From: Streptosporangiaceae bacterium
Lineage (GTDB): Bacteria > Actinomycetota > Actinomycetes > Streptosporangiales > Streptosporangiaceae
Assembly (NCBI GenBank): GCA_030039095.1
Contig: JASHQP010000748.1
Coordinates: 1 to 8,031, forward strand
Length of the DNA: 8,031 bases
Direction: 5' to 3'
The translations under genes and the position numbers were made by a program. This document shows positions 1 to 4,833 of the stretch, piece by piece (position 1 is the stretch's first letter; each line of letters starts with the position of its first letter). The notes beneath the pieces were generated by a model, which was not told the DNA's origin, ran no database searches, and saw only the letters and a list, made by a program, of their open reading frames with translations.

Positions 1-336
1 CACGCCGATGGCCTGCAGCACCCGCGCCTCGGCGAAATGACCGATCCGGCACTTGGCCATCACCGGGATCGACACCGCCGCGATGATCCCGTCGATCATG
101 TCCGGGTCACTCATCCGGGCCACCCCGCCCTGCGCCCGGATATCGGCCGGCACCCGCTCCAGCGCCATCACCGCCACCGCACCCGCGTCCTCAGCGATCC
201 TCGCCTGATCCGGCGTGACCACATCCATGATCACACCACCCTTCAGCATGTCCGCCATACCACGCTTCACCCGCTCCGTGCCGGTGTGGGACACGGGGCT
301 GGCGGGACGGTCCGGGCTTGGGGCTGGGAAAGACAC
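1..336 (-). CDS. pdxS: Pyridoxal 5'-phosphate synthase, PdxS (synthase/lyase) subunit, N-terminal part
   Basis: PdxS makes pyridoxal 5'-phosphate from ribose 5-phosphate, glyceraldehyde 3-phosphate and ammonia supplied by the glutaminase PdxT, in a cytoplasmic dodecamer. Only the first 112 residues lie in the window; the gene runs off the left edge. The translation carries the family signature stretches [35 protein letters not shown] and [18 protein letters not shown]. Asp38 (in VVMDVV) and Lys95 (in VMAKCRIGH) correspond to the catalytic Asp24 and the Schiff-base Lys81 of the Bacillus subtilis enzyme. I chose the GTG at 336-334 because a GAGG ribosome site (345-342) lies 5 nt upstream. It gives a 14-residue Pro/Ser-rich extension ahead of the B. 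subtilis start; an in-frame GTG at 294 would remove it. It is divergent from the secreted-protein gene at 455. Family identity is certain; the start is probable. Confidence 0.95.
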   Translation of the reverse strand, partial: MSFPAPSPDRPASPVSHTGTERVKRGMADMLKGGVIMDVVTPDQARIAEDAGAVAVMALERVPADIRAQGGVARMSDPDMIDGIIAAVSIPVMAKCRIGHFAEARVLQAIGV

Positions 337-372
337 GGGTACCTCACTCGATCGTGGCTGGCCGATCTCTCC

Positions 373-378
373 ATGGTA
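373..378 (-). promoter_or_regulatory. Possible -10 element of pdxS
   Basis: On the minus strand the hexamer TACCAT (378-373) fits the actinobacterial TANNNT -10 pattern and would start a transcript near 366, leaving a leader of about 30 nt before the pdxS GTG. A TGGACG resembling a -35 lies upstream, but the spacer is only about 15 bp, so support is weak. No PLP-responsive operator was recognised. Confidence 0.25.
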
Positions 379-422
379 GGTGCTGCAGGCGACCGTCCAG
401 GTGGCGACGGAATTATCTACAC

Positions 423-440
423 AAACAGGAATAAACAGGA
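423..440 (+). repeat. Two direct repeats AAACAGGA one helical turn apart
   Basis: AAACAGGA occurs at 423-430 and again at 433-440, a 10-bp period; extended to 10 bp, the units ACAAACAGGA and ATAAACAGGA differ at one base. They sit in the AT-richest stretch of the pdxS/secreted-protein intergenic region (337-454), just before the ribosome site of the plus-strand gene. A binding site for a regulator or a chance duplication are both possible; no known operator is recognised. Confidence 0.5.
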
Positions 441-454
441 TAGGGGGCAACGGT

Positions 455-1174
455 ATGGGAACACATATCTGCCGGGGGCGGCACCTGCTGAGGGCCGTCA
501 CGATGTGCGCGGCACTCGGGGCAGGGCTGGCCGTGGCCGGCCCTGCCAGCGGTGCCACCGCCGGCGACCCGCTCTCCGGGCTCTCCGCTGACCAGATCGC
601 CAGCAAGGCGGTCGGCAACCTCGAGACGGCGAGCACGGTGCGCGTCACCGGCGACGTCTCGAGTTCTGGCCAGACCTACAACCTGAACCTCACGCTCGCC
701 CGCGGCCAGGGCTGCACAGGCACGATGGCCGTGGTGAACACCGGCTCGTTCAAGCTCACCGCGATCGGCAATCAGGTCTGGATCAAACCGGATCAGCAGT
801 TCTGGAAGAAGGAAGGCGCCACTGCCGCCGTGCTGAACGTGGTCTCCGGCAAGTACCTGCGCGTGACGGCGAACTCTCAGTTCGGCGGCCTCCGCGCCTT
901 CTGCCAGCCGAGCCAGCTCGCGGGGAACTTCGGCACCAACCCGGCCGGCCTGGTCAAGGGGAACACCGCAACGATCTCCGGGCAGCCGGCACTGCAGATC
1001 AGGGACACCGGCGACTCGGCCAGCATGTATGTCTCGGAGAACGCTCAGCCGGAGATCCTGCGACTCTCAGCCGGGTCTCGGGGAACCCTGGATTTCAGCG
1101 ACTACAACAGGTCAGTGACGCTAACCGCGCCGCCTGCGAGCGAGACGCTCAACGGCGCCAAGTACGGGCTCTGA
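455..1174 (+). CDS. Secreted protein resembling LppX/LprAFG-type actinobacterial lipoproteins
   Basis: This encodes a 239-residue exported protein of unproven function. The ATG at 455 is preceded by AGGGGG (442-447) at 7 nt, so I prefer it to the in-frame ATG at 380. Residues 1-34 form a signal peptide: an Arg/His-rich start (RGRHLLR), a hydrophobic core (about 14-30) and a likely signal-peptidase cleavage after ASGA. Cys18 follows VTM, which is a poor lipobox, so lipidation is doubtful. The mature part begins with a helix-like segment ([19 protein letters not shown]), then alternating beta-strand-like segments with Trp109, the FW pair at 116-117, and two cysteines, Cys87 and Cys150, that could form a disulphide. 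This arrangement is typical of LppX/LprG-like proteins, which bind lipids in the cell envelope. It sits next to lipid-glycosylation genes but in the opposite direction, so a functional link is only an inference. Confidence 0.85.
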   Translation: MGTHICRGRHLLRAVTMCAALGAGLAVAGPASGATAGDPLSGLSADQIASKAVGNLETASTVRVTGDVSSSGQTYNLNLTLARGQGCTGTMAVVNTGSFKLTAIGNQVWIKPDQQFWKKEGATAAVLNVVSGKYLRVTANSQFGGLRAFCQPSQLAGNFGTNPAGLVKGNTATISGQPALQIRDTGDSASMYVSENAQPEILRLSAGSRGTLDFSDYNRSVTLTAPPASETLNGAKYGL

Positions 1175-1212
1175 CCGCCGGGTCTGAGCCGAGGCAGGTC
1201 AGGGCCGCCGGC

Positions 1213-1237
1213 GCCGGCCGGGTCTGCGGGGGCCGGC
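1213..1237. terminator. Possible GC-only hairpin between convergent genes
   Basis: GCCGGCC (1213-1219) and GGCCGGC (1231-1237) can pair as a 7-bp all-GC stem around an 11-nt loop. It lies between the convergent secreted-protein gene (ends 1174) and the LemA-like gene (ends 1290), where a bidirectional terminator would be expected. There is no T-tract on either side, and such palindromes are common in DNA this GC-rich. Confidence 0.35.
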
Positions 1238-1242
1238 CGGGG

Positions 1243-1291
1243 CCGGTGAACGCCGAACGGGTCTGACGGGCCCGGTGAGGCGAAGCGGGTC
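1243..1291. repeat. Imperfect direct repeat of about 20 bp
   Basis: A segment at 1243-1263 beginning CCGGTGAACGCCGAA and ending GGGTC recurs at 1272-1291 as CCGGTGAGGCGAAGCGGGTC, with one gap and two to three substitutions. The GGGTCTG motif also occurs at 1180, 1220 and 1259. The second copy reaches the stop codon of the LemA-like gene. It looks like degenerate local duplication; no function is assigned. Confidence 0.4.
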
Positions 1292-1952
1292 AGCCGGTCA
1301 GGTGGGGCATGTCGGCGCCCTGGCCGACCTCACCGGTTCCTACCAGGGAATCCTCGATCTCGAAGAATTCCGGGAGCGGGGCGCCCCCCGCGAGCCGCAG
1401 CAGCCGCACCAGCGGGGTGCGGCGGGCGGCCCGGGTGGCCGCCACCGCGTCGTTGTAGAACTTCCTGGCCAGGAAGACCTGATGGGCCGCGCCCTCCAGC
1501 TCGGTGAGCAGCTCCTCGGCGCCCTCCGTGCCGTTCAGCGAGTCGCGGAACCCCGGCTGGCCAAAGACCGCGCGCAGGGCCCTGGTCAGGTCGCTCTCCG
1601 GCAGCTCCTGGCCGCTCTTCTCAGCACGCTCTCGCTCTTGCGCACCCTCTCGCTCTTGCGCACCCTCCCGCCCCGGTGCGCCCTCCCGCCCCGGTGCGCC
1701 CTCCCACCCATGGCCGTTCTGAGCCGACCGGGCGTCGTGCGCCGCGCTGGCCAGCAGCAGGCTGGTGGCCGGGTCGAGCAGGCCCGACGACGCCAGCTCG
1801 AGCGCGACCGAGCTGCGGCGCACCAGCGCGACGTCCAGGGCGGCACGGCGCGCCTCGAGCCTGGCGTGCAGCCGGTCCAGCCTGCCCGCGCGCCAGGACA
1901 CGTACACGCCGAGCATCGCCACCACGACGACGACGACGATGGCGTCGATCAT
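1290..1952 (-). CDS. LemA-like single-pass membrane protein, last gene of the PIM operon
   Basis: A 220-residue protein of unknown function. One N-terminal membrane helix (about residues 3-19, a run of Ile/Val) is followed by a predicted helical, Arg-rich cytoplasmic segment (LDRLHARLEARRAALDVALV). The C-terminal half has VFLARKFYNDAVAATRA (about 159-175), which resembles the aRxfYN..V signature closing LemA domains, and LAGGAPLPEFFEIED, a tail I associate with this protein at the end of actinobacterial pimA operons. The mycobacterial neighbour at this position, Rv2609c, is also annotated as a membrane protein. The middle (84-107) is a low-complexity linker of four hexapeptides, EGAPGR twice then EGAQER twice. 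Its ATG (1952-1950) overlaps the pimA stop by 4 nt with no clear ribosome site, so translation is probably coupled to pimA. LemA kinship is an inference from the motif. Confidence 0.8.
   Translation of the reverse strand: MIDAIVVVVVVAMLGVYVSWRAGRLDRLHARLEARRAALDVALVRRSSVALELASSGLLDPATSLLLASAAHDARSAQNGHGWEGAPGREGAPGREGAQEREGAQERERAEKSGQELPESDLTRALRAVFGQPGFRDSLNGTEGAEELLTELEGAAHQVFLARKFYNDAVAATRAARRTPLVRLLRLAGGAPLPEFFEIEDSLVGTGEVGQGADMPHLTG
1628..1705. repeat. 18-bp tandem repeat inside the LemA-like gene
   Basis: Four consecutive 18-bp units lie at 1628-1645, 1646-1663, 1664-1681 and 1682-1699, with the start of a fifth after them. Units 1 and 2 differ at one base, and units 3 and 4 are identical; the two pairs share the framework CCTCnCGC...GCGCAC or similar. 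Because 18 is a multiple of three, the reading frame is kept and each unit adds six residues (EGAPGR or EGAQER). The pattern is that of a coding minisatellite likely to vary in copy number. Confidence 0.9.
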
Positions 1953-3079
1953 CGCGGCAGCACCGCCACGGGCCCAGCCGCGGGCACCACGGCCTCATAG
2001 ACCCGGACCACGTCCCTGGCCACAATCGGCCAGTCGTAGGTACGCACCGCCGCTGACGCCGCGGCCGACAGGCCCGCGCGCAGTTCCGGCTGGTCCAGCA
2101 GCCGCCGCGCCGCGGCCGCCAGCTCGGCCGCGTTCCCGGTCGGGAACAGCTCCCCGGCCTCACCGCGGCGGAGCACCTGGCGGAACGCATCAAGGTCGCT
2201 GGCGACGATCGGGGCGCCGGCCGCCATCGCCTCGGCGAGCACGATGCCGAAGCTCTCGCCGCCGGTGTTGGGCGCGCAGAACACGTCGACGGAATGGTAG
2301 ACCCGGACCTTGTCGGCGTCGCTGACCTGGCCGAGCACCACGATCCGGTCCCGCAGCGCGGCCGGTGCCCTGGCCAGCGCCTCGTGGGCATCGCCGTGGC
2401 CTGCGACGAGCAGCCGGAGCCCGGGCCGCTCCGCGGCGAGCATCTCGAACGCCCGCAGCAGGATCGCGAAGCCCTTGCGCGGCTCGTCCATCCGGCCGAG
2501 GAACCCGAGCGCGCCGCCCGGGCCCGGCCAGCCGGGCAGCGGGTCGGCCTTCTCGAACTTATGCACCGGGACGCCGTTCGGGATCAGCACCGCGTCGCCG
2601 CCGAAGTGCTCCACAAGGGTGGTCCGCGCCGCCTCGGACACCGCGATCCGGCCGCTGATCTTCTCCAGCGCCGACTGCAGGATCGGCTCGGCGGCGTGCA
2701 TCGCGCGCGAGCGCGGGATGGCGGTGTGCACGGTGGCCACGATCGGCCCGTCAGCGACCCAGCAGGCGAGCAGCGACAGGCTGGGGGCGGCCGGCTCGTG
2801 GACGTGGAGGACGTCGAAACTGCCCTCCTTGAGCCAGCGCTTCACCCGGCTCGCGGACAGAAAGCCGAATGCCAGCCGTGCGACCGACCCGTTGTAGGGC
2901 ACCGGCACCGCGCGCCCGGCCGGGACGACGTAGCTGGGCAGGGGGGTGTCGTCGTCGGCCGGTGAGATGACCGAGACGTGGTGGCCGAGATCGATCAGCG
3001 CCTCGGCGAGGTTCATGATGTGCTCCTGCACCCCGCCGGGGACGTCCCAGGTGTACGGGCACACCAGGCCCACTCTCAC
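1949..3079 (-). CDS. pimA: Phosphatidylinositol mannosyltransferase PimA (GT4 family)
   Basis: PimA transfers the first mannose from GDP-mannose to the 2-position of the inositol of phosphatidylinositol on the cytoplasmic membrane face, opening PIM synthesis. The 376-residue length matches the family. The start MRVGLVCPYTWDVPGGVQEH is the diagnostic N-terminal strand and Gly-rich loop. His118 (in TVHTA), Arg196 and Lys202 (in LGRMDEPRKGF) match the catalytic and nucleotide-contact residues I recall for the Mycobacterium smegmatis enzyme at the same numbers. The GT4 E-x7-E motif is E275-SFGIVLA-E283. The start is GTG (3079-3077) within GTGA, overlapping the patA stop by 4 nt. It ends in ATGA, overlapping the LemA-like start. 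The flanking pgsA and patA genes support this over a generic glycosyltransferase. Confidence 0.95.
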   Translation of the reverse strand: MRVGLVCPYTWDVPGGVQEHIMNLAEALIDLGHHVSVISPADDDTPLPSYVVPAGRAVPVPYNGSVARLAFGFLSASRVKRWLKEGSFDVLHVHEPAAPSLSLLACWVADGPIVATVHTAIPRSRAMHAAEPILQSALEKISGRIAVSEAARTTLVEHFGGDAVLIPNGVPVHKFEKADPLPGWPGPGGALGFLGRMDEPRKGFAILLRAFEMLAAERPGLRLLVAGHGDAHEALARAPAALRDRIVVLGQVSDADKVRVYHSVDVFCAPNTGGESFGIVLAEAMAAGAPIVASDLDAFRQVLRRGEAGELFPTGNAAELAAAARRLLDQPELRAGLSAAASAAVRTYDWPIVARDVVRVYEAVVPAAGPVAVLPR

Positions 3080-4080
3080 CCGGTCCGCCCCCCCGGCCCC
3101 GGCCCCCCGAGCGGCTCCGGCCCCCCGAGCGGCTCCGCCGCGGAGGCCCGGGCCCTGGCAGCGGCCAGCCGCTCCGGGTCGAGATCGGCGACGAAAACGC
3201 GCTGCAGCATATGCCAGTCCGCCGGGTGTTCCCTGATGCCGGCCTCGAAGGAGCGCGCGAGTTCCTGCGTCATCGCCGCCACCCTCTGCTTCCTGTCCCC
3301 CTCCGGGGATACCGGGATCTCCTTATCGACGTGAATTACCCATCGATCACCCTGGTACCACAGGAGCGCGGGGTAGAGCGCCGCGCCGGTGCGCTCGGCC
3401 AGTGCCGCAGAGCCGCCCATCATCCGTGCCTTCTCGCCGAAGAACTCAACCTCGGTCCCGGTGCCGGTGACGTCCCGGTCGGCCAGCAGGCAGACCAGCT
3501 TCCCGTCCCGGAGACGCTGGGACAGTACCGCGAACGCGCTGACCATACCGCCGCTGGCGGGCAATATCTCGAAGCCCAGGCCCTCCCGGAACGCGACGAA
3601 CCTCTCGTATAGCGATTCCGGCTTCAGCCGCTCCATCACGGTCGTGAACGACGGCACCCCCTGCGCGATGATCCACGCCCCCGCCTGGTCCCAGTTTCCC
3701 ATGTGCGAGAGCGCGAAGATGACGCCGCGGCCCGCCCTCAGGCAGTCGAACGCCTCCTGGAAGTACGGCCCGACGACGATCGTCTTCGCATCCAGCTCCT
3801 CCTTCGTGGTCACCTGCAGACGGAACGCCTCGAGCCAGTACCGGGCGTAGGAGCGCATCGCCTCCCGCGACAGCGCCCGTAGTTCCGCCCCCGATGCCTG
3901 AGGGCCGAGCACCCGGCTCAGGTTCCCCTCCAGCACCTGGACCTGCGGGCCCTGCCGCCGCCACGCGATGTCGGCAGCCGCCCGGAACGCGGACGCCGCC
4001 CACGACTCGGGCACCCGGCAGACGACCGACCAGCCAAGGGCATAGCCAGCCGAGACCAGCCGGTCCTTCATCGCGGTCAT
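3076..4080 (-). CDS. patA: Phosphatidylinositol mannoside acyltransferase (PatA-like, LpxL/HtrB family)
   Basis: PatA moves an acyl chain from acyl-CoA to the 6-position of the mannose put on by PimA, at the inner membrane face. The 334-residue product has the HX4D active-site motif HMGNWD with His126 and Asp131; His126 has the same number as the catalytic His of M. smegmatis PatA. The segment LADRDVTGTGTEVEFFGEKARM (about 199-220) is typical of the family, and Glu210 is the likely partner carboxylate. The ATG at 4080 is preceded by AGGAGG at 6 nt, which lies in the end of pgsA, and it overlaps the pgsA stop as ATGA. An upstream in-frame reading to 4194 is open but lies inside pgsA. Residues 316-327 at the C-terminus contain a duplicated EPLGGP that most homologues would not be expected to need. 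Confidence 0.93.
   Translation of the reverse strand: MTAMKDRLVSAGYALGWSVVCRVPESWAASAFRAAADIAWRRQGPQVQVLEGNLSRVLGPQASGAELRALSREAMRSYARYWLEAFRLQVTTKEELDAKTIVVGPYFQEAFDCLRAGRGVIFALSHMGNWDQAGAWIIAQGVPSFTTVMERLKPESLYERFVAFREGLGFEILPASGGMVSAFAVLSQRLRDGKLVCLLADRDVTGTGTEVEFFGEKARMMGGSAALAERTGAALYPALLWYQGDRWVIHVDKEIPVSPEGDRKQRVAAMTQELARSFEAGIREHPADWHMLQRVFVADLDPERLAAARARASAAEPLGGPEPLGGPGPGGRTG
3101..3136. repeat. 18-bp perfect tandem duplication at the 3' end of patA
   Basis: GGCCCCCCGAGCGGCTCC at 3101-3118 is repeated exactly at 3119-3136. On the minus strand it encodes the doubled EPLGGP near the PatA C-terminus and keeps the reading frame. It is a recent-looking duplication, since no base has diverged. 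Confidence 0.93.
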
Positions 4081-4718
4081 TCGCCACCTCCTCCCGGGCC
4101 GGAACCCGGGACCGCCGCCGCAGCGGCCGCCGCCTTGCGCACGGCGAAAACCCGCTGCCCGAATGTGAATGCGCTCGCCACCGCCAGCACCCAAAGCCCT
4201 GCGGAAAGGACATACGGTACGCCCAGCCCGTCCAGGCCCGCGGCCACAAGGGCGACCAGCAGCCGCTCGGTGCGCTCGGCGATCCCGACGTCGCAGCGCA
4301 GGCCCAGGCCCTCGGCGCGCGCCTTCGCGTACGACACCAGCGCGCCCGCCACCAGGCAGAACAGCGCGACCCCGGCCATCAGTCTGCTGTGCCCGCCGAA
4401 CACGAAGTACGCCGCGAGCCCGCCGAACACCGCCGCGTCGGCGACCCGGTCCAGGGTGGAGTCCAGGAACGCCCCGAAGACACCGGTCGTGCCCTTCACC
4501 CTCGCCAGGGCCCCGTCGAGCATGTCGGACATAACGAAAAACCAGCAGACCATAGTCCCCGCGAACAGATGCCCGGTCGGGAACAGCGCGAGCGCTCCGG
4601 CCGCCACCCCGACGGTGCCGATTATGGTTATCGCGTTGGGAGTGATCGGGGTGCGCGCCAGTGCACCAGCGACCGGGTTGAGCAGCCGGGCTAGCAACGG
4701 GCGCAGCGCTTTGAGCAT
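4077..4718 (-). CDS. pgsA: CDP-alcohol phosphatidyltransferase, phosphatidylinositol-phosphate synthase (PgsA1 type)
   Basis: This 213-residue integral membrane enzyme joins CDP-diacylglycerol to inositol 1-phosphate to give phosphatidylinositol phosphate, the entry step to PI and PIMs. It has the full family motif D-x2-DG-x2-AR-x8-G-x3-D-x3-D: Asp65, Asp68-Gly69, Ala72-Arg73, Gly82, Asp86, Asp90, which binds the metal and CDP. The later segment KARAEGLGL...DVGIAERTER (about 132-152) is characteristic of the inositol-phosphate branch, and this plus the patA-pimA neighbours argues against a phosphatidylglycerophosphate synthase. Several hydrophobic segments (about 28-48, 51-64, 92-108, 113-131, 152-163, 167-185) fit six membrane helices. 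The Gly-rich C-terminus encodes the ribosome site of patA. It is first in the operon; there is only a weak ribosome site before the ATG at 4718. Confidence 0.93.
   Translation of the reverse strand: MLKALRPLLARLLNPVAGALARTPITPNAITIIGTVGVAAGALALFPTGHLFAGTMVCWFFVMSDMLDGALARVKGTTGVFGAFLDSTLDRVADAAVFGGLAAYFVFGGHSRLMAGVALFCLVAGALVSYAKARAEGLGLRCDVGIAERTERLLVALVAAGLDGLGVPYVLSAGLWVLAVASAFTFGQRVFAVRKAAAAAAAVPGSGPGGGGE
4087..4092 (-). promoter_or_regulatory. Ribosome binding site of patA inside pgsA
   Basis: AGGAGG on the minus strand (4092-4087) lies 6 nt before the patA ATG at 4080 and within the last codons of pgsA, which therefore read Gly-Gly-Gly-Gly. It fixes the patA start and allows entry of ribosomes at this junction besides coupling. 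Confidence 0.85.
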
Positions 4719-4727
4719 GGCCGTCTG

Positions 4728-4733
4728 ATCTTA
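4728..4733 (-). promoter_or_regulatory. Possible -10 element of the pgsA-patA-pimA operon
   Basis: TAAGAT (4733-4728, minus strand) matches TANNNT. A start 7 nt beyond it would fall at about 4721, leaving a leader of about 3 nt before the pgsA ATG, so the message would be nearly leaderless. This agrees with the lack of a good ribosome site there. No convincing -35 was found. Confidence 0.35.
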
Positions 4734-4820
4734 CTGACCCAACGGTGATTCCCGGCCAGGGCTTGTGATCCGCAACCAGCAGGTAAAGGCTGGTCGTGCA
4801 GCAGACGAACGGAGCTATTC

Positions 4821-4826
4821 AGGAGG
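4821..4826 (+). promoter_or_regulatory. Ribosome binding site deciding the EF-G2 start
   Basis: A consensus AGGAGG ends 7 nt before the ATG at 4834. It favours this start over the in-frame GTG at 4765, which has no comparable site. The rest of the 115-bp gap (4719-4833) must hold both divergent promoters; on the plus strand TTGTGA (4763-4768) and TAAAGG (4784-4789) are a weak pair with a 15-bp spacer. Confidence 0.85.
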
Positions 4827-4833
4827 CGATCGG

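Noticed and set aside
380..454. Earlier ATG for the secreted protein
   Set aside because: It would place 25 polar residues before the signal peptide and includes the AT-rich repeat region; the ATG at 455 has an AGGGGG at good spacing.
505..508. Lipobox reading of VTMC in the secreted protein
   Set aside because: Met before Cys does not fit the Gly/Ala/Ser position, and a long hydrophobic stretch follows the Cys, unlike a lipoprotein; a normal cleavage site ASGA lies downstream.
37..591. A 184-residue plus-strand ORF at the left end
   Set aside because: It is antisense to pdxS, whose protein sequence is unmistakable, and is His/Arg-rich as expected for a shadow.
1628..1705. Repeats at this site as a CRISPR-like array
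   Set aside because: Units are 18 bp, contiguous with no spacers, and keep the codon frame of the LemA-like gene.
4765..4833. Upstream GTG start for EF-G2 adding 23 residues
   Set aside because: No ribosome site before it, whereas AGGAGG stands 7 nt before the ATG at 4834; the extra residues match nothing in EF-G.
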